Assembly (NCBI GenBank): GCA_000969725.1
Contig: JXSR01S022614.1
Source: Ophiothrix spiculata
Taxonomy: Eukaryota; Echinodermata; Ophiuroidea; Amphilepidida; Ophiotrichidae
Length of the DNA: 28,388 bases
Strand: one strand, 5' to 3'
Part shown: piece after piece, positions 10,850 through 22,800 of the stretch
Layout of the letters: every line of letters begins with the position of its first letter
Position numbering within the stretch: position 1 is the stretch's first letter
Position numbers and translations under genes: made by a program
The notes under the pieces: generated by a model
What the model was told of the DNA's origin: nothing
What the model saw: the letters and a program-made list of their open reading frames with translations, nothing else
Database searches by the model: none

Positions 10850-13800
10850 GTGAGTCAGCATGGTCAGGGAAATTCAAAGTGCAAGTGTAAACCATAGATT
10901 TAAAGGGGAGATACAAGGCATGCCGCCATTTTTATCCCGGCATGGAGACAAAATTGGGGGTATACGGGTTTTTGCCGATAGCTTGCCGATGATGCATCGC
11001 ACCTTGTCATAATAAATCATAATGCGAAATATTTAAACACGCACACATGCTTTGCGTACAGCTTGGCGTATCATTCGCGTGAAGTATTATTTGCGCAGGG
11101 TACATGTACTACGCGTAACCAAATATCGGCACTCGGAGTTGATTTTGCCGGGAACCGAGTGGACCCGAATACCCCCAATTTGTTATTTGAGCTCCATGGC
11201 TGACGACGCCATTACACGGGCTGGTATACAAAGCCTGGTATCTCCGTTTTAAATTTATGGTGTAGACTTATAGTTGCTGGATTTAATTCGTGAACGCGTA
11301 CTCAAAGTCTTGTGCGTAGACGCGAACACAACAACCTTGAAAATGTACGCTCACGTCAGAGACCACTGCGTGTTTGTAGTGCCTACGTCATCTTCTCACA
11401 AGAAGGTGACTGCCAGGTCAATTGACATAGTACAGTCATGAATTGTAAAAGTTGTTTCATCAATTTTTAGTAAATTTAGTTTACATGCACGACCCAAACA
11501 TTCACTGAAATGATCAAGAATGACTTTTGAATATTTTGTGAGTATTTTAAAATGCCAGAGTAATTTTAAAAACCAACTTTTGGCAACTTTTTTGTCAAAG
11601 CACATGGTCGCCGCCATCTTCTCTCTGTAGACTCTGGAGTTAAGTTTCTTGCTCAAGGAAACAAGGAGACGGAAACCGCCTGGCCCGGGGTCCGGGCTCG
11701 AACCCACAATCTCTGTATGATTTCATACAGTCAATCTTCGAAATAAGCTCCCCATTTCGCGTGTTTTTTACTCATTAACGCGCGTTGTCAAGTATTACTC
11801 TGCGCCGTACGCAACACACTGCAATTCACGCAGTTGCATGTGATAGGTTGTTCCCGCGATCTTGTCACTGGGGAAATTGACCAGTCAAAACGATTGTCAT
11901 GCGTCAGCTGTTTCATGTGATTTAAATTCTGAATTACACGTTCGCACGGACTGCGTAATGGGCACCCCCTGCGGGGCACCCATTATTCAAAATAATGTAC
12001 GCCCATCCATTATGAGACGATAGATGACAGGCAAAACAAAAAATCTTATATTTTATTCTCTAATTGTTTGAATATTTTGGACGCGCTTTTCAGGGAGCTT
12101 ATATATTTATAAGATAGACTTTTATATTCGACTTATACTTACTTGGGCTCCATTGAACAATATTTAGTTAATTTTTTGCCAATATTTTGGAGTCTCATAT
12201 TAATATGAATCATGATTGAACAACTCGCATCGATCATGCATCATGAAAAATGTGGGAAATGTAGACTTACTTATTACTAGTCAGTCGATATTATTATATC
12301 GACTTTATACTCGGCTCCATTGACTCAGTGGTTAATTTTGCCAATTTTTTGAAGTCTCATTATGAATTACTCGCACCATGAAAAATGTAGGAAATGCGCG
12401 CTCTTGCACACCTTAGTGAGTTGCTTAAGCCATAGGCCATGGAGTAAAGGAGTTTACCAAACATTTAGTCCTGGCACCTTGGACATGGCATGGGAAATAC
12501 CATGTCCATGTAGTAAAAGTGCCATAAATGATTTATGCATGTCTGTACATCTGAGGACTAAGTCCACACAGTCTCGAATTCAGCCAAAATTGAAGCTGTT
12601 CACATTTTTTTTTTAATTAGTAAGATGCTTGCAGAGTCTTGTGCATCTTATGATATTGATAGGTGATTTGTTAATATTTAGAATCAAAATGTGTGATGTT
12701 TGGGCCTATATACTTGCCCTGTTAACATTGGGTTTCCGAATTTGACAACATCAACTTTGTTTACGTCCAGATTTTGGATGATAAATTTCATCTTTGGGTT
12801 TAAATTAGGATTGTAATGATTCTACATGTACACTATTTAAAGATGTTGCCTATGCCATACCGAGCTATGCTGAATGGAATTTTTTTAGGTTTTTCATTTT
12901 TCAAATATTTCATGTCAAAACTTCGAATGCTTAAAATGGCCAAAGTATTATGCATTATTCCTGTGACCTAGGACCTAAAGAAATTACAATACCCAATGAT
13001 AATTAAGTTAATAATGGTCCATGGTCACAGCTCTGGGACTTACCAACTTGTGAAAGTTCATTTTTATGTAAACAAACAAATTTGCATGATCAAAGTACAC
13101 ATTTTGATTTTTTCAATCAACAAACAAGTTACGTAGCTATATACTCATTTAATATTGTTAACAATGAGTGATCCAACAAAAAAGTGATGGCAAATAGCAA
13201 AAATGTCAGTGGCTAATTTAATTAAGCTACTAGGAATAAGCCTACATGTATACGTTGTACAGGGAGAACTGTCAAACCGTAATGGCACTGCCGTGGTTCT
13301 CTAGGGAAATGTGCTCTTACACAAAATACCAAACACACACACACACACACACCCTCACATAATTACATTGTAACCCCGCCCCCCCTCACACACACACACA
13401 CACACACAAATATAAATAAATGTATTTAGGCATTCAGTGATTCTGACCCCTTGCTTTTCATGGCATGTAAGTTCGGGAAAAGTAAATCATAATTGTACGG
13501 TAATACATGTAATTATAAGACCCCCAATACTGTTACAGTAGCCTGTGTACATGTACATCTAATAAACTTGTAATGGATCTGTTTCTCTGTCACACTGAAT
13601 CAAATGTGCTTATATTTGTACATTTTTGTACTATAACAGATTTTTACCTGGTGGAGTATTCCAGTGATTTGAGAGTACGAGTTTGCAGAGAAGATGAGAT
13701 TCAGTTTACGGCTAAAGGTCGCCTCAAAGCAGCATACCCAACGGTTAAAGGACCAGAGTACTTTTCTGCCTGTTTGTTGAAAAAGTCACGTAAGTTGATA

Positions 13801-16800
13801 CTTGAACTGAACTTTTGGTTATTGTCGCATAATTTTAATGTACACCCATGTCCATGAACATAGCCTACATTTTGTATTATACATTGTACAATGTATACTG
13901 TATTAATAAATTAAAGCGTGTTGAAACCCTATGACATTATTTCAAGTAGTTTCAACCATAGTTCTTTTGAAAAGACTATTTACGGATATTAAAAATATTA
14001 TTTACGGGTTTTGTAAGACTATTTGTGTGGTGCTCTGGCATAATGAGCGGAAAGTCGCGATATTCAAAATTGAGTATATGCCGTATTTTAATTCTCTATC
14101 ATCGCAGAACTTTGATGTTTTCACCATATTTTTACTTTGGCAGCCATTTATTCAAAATCTTCAATCGTGACTTTCCGCTCATTTTGCCAGAGCACCACTC
14201 ATTTACGGGTTTTCTGCGTAATTTATTATAGCCGTAAGTCACTTTCGCTCACAGACTTACGCGTGTAACAAACCAATACGCGTTCATGGTTATAGCATTT
14301 TGTTAGTGCATTTTTAAAATTTTAGAAATTTTTTAATACAGTATATGTATACCGTATCAAACAAATTTATATATATTGACATTTTTCAGATCTCTGGATT
14401 AAAACTATGGTCCTTCAGTGACTAAAATTTAGCTGTTTTAATCACTTCAGGTCCGTAGTTTTAACCAGAGATCTTCAAGTCAGTATATATTTGTATATTA
14501 ATACCAACATGGTTTTGAGTTTCCCTTGTGTTCTTTTTGTCTGCTGTGTTGAGACACACTTCTCAAGGTGATTCAGGTGAGCTGTACATTTAGGCCTACA
14601 TTATGTGCATTTTGTATCAATTTGTGTATTATGAATATAACCTATGAACAGTACATGTATGCTGAAAATACCATTTGTGTGTGTGCCTGCGCTACCGCAC
14701 ACTTATTGTACACGCATCAAAAGACAAGCCCGGGTGATCGCGAGAATGTCAGTCAGTCATCCAGTTTCAAATTGGAGACCAAATTTTTGGCCTTAATTAT
14801 GAGCCAAATATGATATTTCATTACAAAATTCCTTTGGGACAGTGGCTTTTTCCATTTTTGGTGCTGAAATTTCCCTGGAAAATGGAAATCTGAAATGAAT
14901 TGATTTTTTTGGTCTCCAATTTGAAACGGGATGACTGACTATGATGTATATGTATGCATGGTCAAATTACTGTGATGCATGTACATGTAAATTTCACATG
15001 TATAAGTTTGATTTCAATGCATGAATTTTGCAAGCAGAAATTTGTGAAATGTTGCTATTATTAGCCAATTGTTACCATTCATGAAAAGTTATTATACAAT
15101 GTTAATATTTTTATTTTTTGTTTTTGTTTTACAATATTTGACCTATTGTACTATGTGTGGAGTTGGTTCCCTTTACATAATTTGTACACACAAGAACTTT
15201 GTGGGAACATTTGTTTTATTTTTTAAGAAAACAAAATCTTGGGACTCATCTGCTCTAACGGCCAGTTAAGAGGACTTGTACATGGACTGACATTACCCTT
15301 ATGTTTGCGTTCAATTTTGTTTCCTTCTCTAGAGAACAAGGACGAGCTGCTGCGGCTTCAAATTGCTAGAGAGAAAGAAAATAAAATAAGGCAACAGCAA
15401 GCCAGAGAAGCAGATATCAAGAAGACGGCACCATCCAAGAGAGCAGCTAAGCTATCTTCATTGGAGAAGGAATTGCAAGTTTTTGATTCAAGTGACGAGG
15501 AGGAAGATGCCAGTAAAGATGAGGACGGAGAAGTGAAGGAGGCATATGAGGATTCCAATGAAAAAAGTGCAGCTAGAAGTGATTTGGATGAGTTGGAAAG
15601 CATTGTAGAAGAAGTGGAGAGGAACTCCGGGAATGGGAAAGCAGGAGAGATTCGGAAAGCAAAGAAGAAAGACAGAGCAGGGAAGAATGGGTCGGTGGCG
15701 AAAGAGAAAAAGGTGGTAGCAAGGAACATGAAAACGACAAAGACCATAGCAGTAGAGGATGATGAAGGTATGTTCAATATGATTGCAAAAGTGTATCATG
15801 AATGTATGGTTGTGTTACATGCATCCACAATGTGCAGTCATGTACATGTATCGCACCGTATAAATGCAACGCTAGCACTTGAAGTCCACTCTTGCAAGAC
15901 CACAAGCTAGGTCTGCGAGAGTCAGACTCTCATAAGCCATCAAATATAGGCAAACTGAATGATGGAGAATTCTTAGTCACTGAGTGCGATTGTGCTTCCT
16001 AATAAGGATTTTTGGCCATCCATTATCAGACATCCGGCGGGAACAGCTTTACTGGGTTTGGAATATTTCACGTTTGAATAGGGGTGTACGTTTTTCCAAT
16101 GATAATGTTTATAGTTTTTGGCAATAATTTACATCGTTTTTGGTTAATAAATGATTCACATTGGTGACTAAGAATGAGAATAAAAGATGGCGATTTCTTG
16201 TTTTGCCTATCGTCTCATAATGGATGGGCGTACATTATTTTTTCGTAATGGGCACCCCCTGCGGGGGCACCCATTACTCAAAATAATGTACGCCCATCCA
16301 TTATGAGACGATAAGCAAAACAAGAAATCTTATCTTTTATTCTCTAATTAATCCAACGACTCTCACAAAATACATCCAGGACAATCCAGCTGGACTCTAG
16401 TAGAGCTCCACAAAATTATATGCTCCATTTTGTAATTTTGTGTTTTCTCATCAGATCTGAGCAGTAATGATGACGACGATGACAAGGAATTTAGCACAGA
16501 TGTGGAAAGGAACTCCGGGACTGGGAAAGCAGGAGAGATTCGGAAAGCAAAGGGGAAAGAGTTAAAAAAGAAGAAAGACAGAGCAGGGCAGAATGGGTCG
16601 GTGGCGAAAGAGAAAAAGGTTGCAGCAAGGAACATGAAAACGACAAAGACCATAGCTGTAGAGGATGATGAAGGTATGTTCAATGTGATTGCAAATGTGT
16701 ATAATGAATGTAATGGTTGTGTTACATACATCACGTGTCGTGTACATATAACTCCAGCCCCTGGGTACCCATGCACTAGCAGAGACACTGTGACACTTAA

Positions 16801-19800
16801 TCATCATGTATGGAAATATTCAGGCAAGTCAGACAAAAAGTACCGTAACTAAAAGGATTGGACATTGTCATCCACAATGTGCAGTCATGTACATGTATCG
16901 CACCGTATAAATGCAACACTAGCACTTGAGGTCCACTCTTGCAAGACTGCAAGCTAGGTCTGCGAGAGTCAAACTCTCATAAGCCATCAAATATAGGCAA
17001 ACTGAATGATGGAGAATTAATCCAACGACTCTCACAAAATACATCCAGGACAATCCAGCTGGACTCTAGTAGAGCTCCACAAAATTATATGCTCCATTTT
17101 GTAATTTTGTGTTTTCTCATCAGATCCGAGCAGTAATGATGACGATGATGACAAGGAATTTAGCACAGATGTGGAAAGGAACTCCGGGACTGGGAAAGCA
17201 GAAGAGATTCGGAAAGCAAAGGGGAAAGAGTTAAAAAAGAAGAAAGACAGAGCAGGGCAGAATGGGTCGGTGGCGAAAGAGAAAAAGGTTGTAGCAAGGA
17301 ACATGAAAACGACAAAGACCATAACAGTAGAGGATGATGAAGGTATGTTCAATTGATTGCAAAAGTGTATAATGAATGTAATGGTTGTGTTACATGCATC
17401 ACATGTCGTGTACATATATCTCCAGCCCCTGGGTACCCATGCACTAGCAGAGACACTGTGACACTTAATCATCATGTATGGAAATTATATGCCACAGGGC
17501 GAAAACAAATTGGCAAGCTTATCATCAGACGAGAAAAGGGAAATTTAGGAAGCTCATTGGATGAAAATTTTGTTATTAAGATTTTAAAAATATAAAATAT
17601 ATACTGTATAAGTGGTTTATTTNNNNNNNNNNNNNNNNNNNNNNNNNNNNNNNNNNNNNNNNNNNNNNNNNNGTTTATTTCGCGCTTCATTAATTTTTGT
17701 GATTTTCGTGCTCAATTCTCCAAGCGCGAAAATAAATGTAGTGCGAAAAGTGGTATTTATATACCGCTGCACGTTAAAAAATTCACAAGTGCGAAAATAA
17801 AAGCGTGCAAAATTATTCAAAATAAGTCTAAATAAGAACTTGCGCTGAAATAACTGAGCGCGAAAATATTGGCGTTTACAGTAGCTGGGCTCTAGTAGAG
17901 CTCCACAAAATTATGCTCCATTTTTAAATTTGTGTTTTCCCATCAGATCCAAGCAGTGATGATGATGACGAGGACTTCAGTATGGTGAAGCCATATTTTT
18001 CAAGCGAGAAGTTTCAGCAGATACCGCTAATTGAGAAACGTCGGATGAAGAATGTTAAAGAGCTATATGAAAAGCGTGTAGGGCTAGGTATGTATGTATA
18101 CTACTTTTAAAAAATGACATTTACTGTGAGGGCTTAAATTTTGCGGAATTTTGCAAATTGACATCTAATCTCAAAATCAATCATATAGTGATTTCAGAGT
18201 GTACCTCCACATTTAATTTAATAGATATCCCCTATTTGTAGGTAATTTGTTATTTATTTTATTTCAGAACTTGGGACAGTTGTGCCCCCACTTTTCATGA
18301 CCAGAGATGTGTCGATAAATGATGAAGAAATGATGACACCTGTGGCTTCTGATGATTCTTCTTCCTCCGAGTCAGAAGAAGAGTGGCAGCCATCTCCCAA
18401 AAAGGCGAAAATTAGTGGTAAGAAGTGTTGTTACACATCTTTTGTATGTTAGAGCTCTCCAATCAAGATCTGAAATGTTAATTAGTAAAACCACATGGAT
18501 CAATGTTAGTGCTTTACTCTGTTTAAATACACGCTGTAGTAAAGTACAAATGCACTAGTACAGTAAACCAAAATAAGACCACAGTTTGACTGATCTTTCA
18601 AAGGGAATTATATTTTGACATTAAAATTTCATCACATGGGTGATATATGGGCCATCTTTTGATACCAATCTTCCGAAGGAGGGGTGTTGTAACCCATTGA
18701 AGTTTTAAAAAAAAAAACTTTTCCCCTTACAGGGAACCTGCTTATGGCAATGCTTGATGTATATGAAGCTCACTGTTAATTTTTTTATGATAACTTTATT
18801 GTGGTTCATGAATTCATAAATAGTTCAAGGCAATGCATTACATGTGTAAATCTTTTATATCAATATTTTTTGACAGATGTTAGCTCAAAGGAGGACACTT
18901 CGTCTGAAGATGAGTCGAAAGAAGTCCCTACTACATCTACATCATGCAAAGAGGCAAACACAGGTGGTAAGAAGCGTTCATTAATATATGATACATTTAG
19001 ATGTTGTTTATACATAGCATGCACCCGTAGCATAAACTATTTCCTGTATTTCCAAACATTTCTCGTAGGCAGTGTTATGACTAAACGCATAAGACGCAAC
19101 TGGCTTCGCTTCGGGCATAAGTGGTCATGTTGCGGGCCTATAATTTCAAAGCGGGCCTATAATTTCAACCATGTCCCTCAAAGCTGTCAATGTAACAATA
19201 TTGTTTTCCTCCATCGATATGTCCATTTCTTCCTTTTTGGGGTGACCTAGCACAACTTTTGTTGCCATGGCGGAATGTGTGAAAAAGACAGCACGCAACA
19301 GATGGAGGTACAGACACTGTTCACACAGCAAATATTTTACAACTTTTGCTACCCAGGTCTTGTTCTCTTTGAACATTTTTAAATAACAAAAATGTGATTC
19401 CGGGTAGTGCGTGCAGTGTTTTCCAAGTTAATGCACGATAGCATCAAATGAAGCTTGATTGGCAAAAGATGCTAAATGGCAACCATAAAAAAGGGTCTAC
19501 ATGTATATAATATTGCCTTCAATAAGAGCGCAAGATGACTACTGGTTTAAAATAGTGTGTTGAAATGGTGGTAAAAATATTGATGCTTGCTTGCTGTATC
19601 AATGACATAACAGCATTACATCATAATGTTTTATTTTATTTTCAGCAAAATGGAGGGCTCGATACCAGGCTGCTAGTAAAGAACTGCAGGCCCTTAAACG
19701 CCAGCTTACAGTAGCCAATAACCAATCAGTGCCAGAGCAGCGTGCAAGTACTCCAGCACTTATTCGTCAAGGTGTACTGCCTTCTGCAGTTGCTAAGGAA

Positions 19801-22800
19801 TATAAGGTAAGAATTTTAAATTGATTTTTACTGCGAGCCTCTTACAGAGTATGCCCCCTCTGCCATTCGGCAAGCTAACTGGTTTGTTGCCAAGATTTGT
19901 AGCCAAAGGGGTGCATGTCAGCCGTGATGACTTGTCTCGTTAAAACCTCATTGGCAGTTGAAATTGGAAAAGGAATCTCTTTTCTTTTGTCATAAAGGCT
20001 AAAGGTGCGTTAACACTGACAACATGCCCTCGATGTAGTGTAAAATATTCAAAAATCACAAAGTCCGGGACGACAAATGACGAGTTAAGATGAAAATCAC
20101 AGTATGTTGACGGATAGTAACGACCCACAGCGACACCACGTCAGCAAGTGACGAGTGGGTGCATGCTGAAAGAAACTGAGACTTGCTAATAAAATAAGAG
20201 TTTGGCTTGACGTTGGGGACGACTTATCAACAACCAACAACTATAAGCAACATAGTGAGGTGGCAAATACTGACCTTGGCTGACGTAAAAGCAACGCATG
20301 CTATCGACAGGTCACGGCAACAGTAACTCGACTTGATACTGGGATCCAAGTTTGTGCGGGTGGTACAATCATTCCTATTACATCCCTGCAACACACTGTT
20401 GTTGACAATGATTACCAACGAAATTGTGTCAACCTTTAACGAATACAGACTGCTACAAACGGTCATGAAAACGTCAAAGAACCGAGGGTTGCAGTGGCTA
20501 ACGAAATCTTAATTTATTCTCTGTCATCCCTAAATTTTAAAACTTGTAACTGAAAGCAACCGATCCGATGCTATAGCGGCTTGTGTCAAAGTTAAATGAC
20601 TTTAACTAACAATGAAGCGTAAAATTCAAAACTGCAATTCACAGGTCTACTTTGCTTGTTGTTACCCTCAATACGTCTCAAGGTAAACATGCCTTTAAAA
20701 CGGTACTGACAGTAAAATTGTTCAACTTGATTGTAACAAGTGGTCATGGTTTTTATACCAATTGGCTAGGATGCTTGTGCTTTTTATTCTGGCTTTGAAG
20801 CAGTAAATACTTAAAGCATTTTGTTTGAGCACCAGAACCTCTTTTTATCAGGTGTGGTGTGAGGTGGGGGTTTGTGTATGGATGGGGTTAGGGGTGGTAT
20901 CAAGTTCTGAAGGAAAAAAAATCACTCTACTCCAAATGTATTATGTTATTTCATTTTTTCTGTTGAATGTTTCAGATGGTAGAGCTAACACCTGGATCAG
21001 GTGTTTACGTTTTTCCACGTGCCATTGACATGGCCATGAAAAAGAAAACATATTCCAAGATGGCACGTAGCCTGCTTGATGCGTTTTTCACGGGGGAAGA
21101 AATCCTGACCATGGGATCCTTGAAGAAGGTTGATAAAAGAATCGTAGATTCTATTACTGGTAAGTCAAATTTTAGTCAGTTGTGTCACAGTAAAGTATCA
21201 CAAACTCCTGTAAATATGATTATGAACCATGTATTTGCATGTAAGCAATCTAATTACATCCAGTTCAATGAAATATACATGGTGACCTTGAAAATATACA
21301 GGGTGAAACAAAATAATTCAATGATCAAACTGAGTGCACCAATGCACCTGTAATTTTTTATTTGGTATAAAAAACTCAAATTAGCTGTGTTTGCTTAGAC
21401 AATACACTGCACTAGTCCGAATCTGAAAACCAATGCGCTAGTCTGACAAAAATGTATTGTGTTTATTTCCAACAAAAATCCACTGCGCTAGTCCGAATAT
21501 AAAATCCAAATTTATGCCGGACTAGCGCAGTATTTTTTCAGATTTGGACTAGCGCCATGTGTTTCATATTCAACCTAACGCCGTGTATTTCATTTTCGGA
21601 CTAGGAAAGTACCCGTATATACAATGCACACCAACATTTGACACAAGTATAGATCAAGGTCAAACCAATATAAGTGCAAGACGGTATGTGATATCTCAAC
21701 AATTAAGTTCGAACAACAAGTTGCCGATCGGACAATCGACCGTATCAAGCATAGACTTGATCTAAAATAAAGTATTCAACTTTTCTCATTTCTTTTTTTT
21801 TCTTCAAAGAAATAGATCTGGATACCGTCAATATATTCAAAACTGTAATTAATTTAAACTTATATCTGTTTACAGCTTTTGTAGCAGCTAACCATGAAGT
21901 CTCCGAAAGCATGGTGAAGGTTCATATGAGATACAAATTTACCGGCAAAACAGCATATGATCGCCATGCCGAGGTAAATATTTTGTCAGAATTCTATTCC
22001 AAATGATATACAGTTGCAATAGAAGGTCAGATTATAGTATGAGCATTACACTTCGTGAGTTATGTTTTCCTAGAAATTAATCTGCAGTCTCAATTCTTCC
22101 AGCACCAGCCAATTATCACAATAATTTGCATCAATGGTCACTTGAGTAATCGTAAATGATAAGGAAATACTGATATTTTCATTGTTCAATTATAATACTT
22201 TGAACCCGACGAGCCGGTATGCTAGCTCACGTGGACATGTACTGTATACCCGATGAGCCGGAATACCAGCTTTTAGGTCAAGTGTCAAAAACTTGATGTC
22301 TGTGTCTGTCAACAAGCATGGGTAGTTACACTTTTTAGTAGTCTCATTTATATTGGAAGACATCAATAAAGCTTTGAACCCATGATTGATGGGTGTGCTC
22401 CAAGGAAGATATATAGGGGAACAGGTTTTCTCTGCCACTTTGATTCCACCGCTGTGTAAATCCTATGGGAAGGCAGCCATATTGGATTGTCGCCCATGGA
22501 GGGCGAGTTATTGTACCTCCGGCATTTTACGGCTCCGCGTGCCACACTTTGAGGGTCTTCGCAACGGATTAGCTGGAAAATTTGCGTACTTTGATCAGAG
22601 CAAGTCGCAATAAACACTATTTGAAACGCAGATACGGTGCGAAACAAAATGCACACACTGTTTATGCGTAAAGTGAATATTTACGAGATCTGCCTTGATA
22701 TCAGGCCAAAATCCGAATATATCAGGAGGTACAATAACTCTGCTCCATGAGCGACACAAGATGGCGGAGAAAGCTGGTTCCCCTATATAACTTCCTAGGT

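Larger units (their letters stand above)
10850..13639 (+). other. Intron 1 of BEN gene (2.8 kb), rich in repeats
   Basis: Runs from GTGAGT to CTATAACAG. It holds an inverted-repeat element (10891-11262), a SINE-like fragment (about 11630-11720), half of a foldback element (11953-12065), a diverged direct repeat (12130-12396) and CA microsatellites (13332-13409). Between 12400 and 13330 only a small GGACATGG/CCATGTCC hairpin near 12481-12510 was noticed. Confidence 0.7.
13790..15332 (+). other. Intron 2 of BEN gene (1.5 kb) with three MITE-like hairpins
   Basis: Holds inverted-repeat elements at 14027-14198, 14371-14490 and 14751-14940. Positions 14941-15332 are AT-rich with no feature seen. 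Confidence 0.72.
16351..17480 (+). repeat. 669-bp tandem duplication covering exons 4 and 5 of the BEN gene
   Basis: The unit starting ATCCAACGACTCTCAC at 16351 recurs at 17020, and exon starts 16455 and 17124 keep the same 669-bp offset. Identity is very high through the intron, acceptor, exon, donor and the first part of the next intron (to about 17480, GTATGGAAAT). A related older copy of the donor side begins inside exon 3 (from about 15614), and of the acceptor side just before exon 6 (17886-17970). Confidence 0.87.
17343..17946 (+). other. Intron 5 of BEN gene with MITE and assembly gap
   Basis: It starts like introns 3 and 4 (GTATGTTCAAT...), diverges after about 17480, contains the element 17604-17881 with the 50-N gap, and returns to the common pre-exon sequence (GCTCTAGTAGAGCTCC) before exon 6. 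Confidence 0.7.
18088..19645 (+). other. Introns 6, 7 and 8 of BEN gene (18088-18267, 18418-18876, 18967-19645)
   Basis: AT-rich with no large element recognised. A 19-bp-period two-copy repeat, GCGGGCCTATAATTTCAA, lies at 19132-19168 in intron 8. Confidence 0.65.

Noticed and set aside
11694-11704. Functional tRNA gene on the minus strand
   Set aside because: Only a B-box-like segment is present; no acceptor stem, anticodon arm or A box could be built around it, and SINE-like sequence follows.
15239-15910. A 223-codon plus-strand frame as a separate gene
   Set aside because: Its middle is exon 3 of the BEN gene; both ends run past good splice sites (acceptor before 15333, donor after 15767) into intron sequence.
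15358-17475. Minus-strand frames (139, 103, 141 and 147 codons) rich in Ser/Phe, recurring three times
   Set aside because: They are antisense shadows of BEN-gene exons 3-5 and recur because the exons are duplicated.
17472-17820. Frames spanning the N gap
   Set aside because: They read through 50 unknown bases and a MITE; no evidence of coding.
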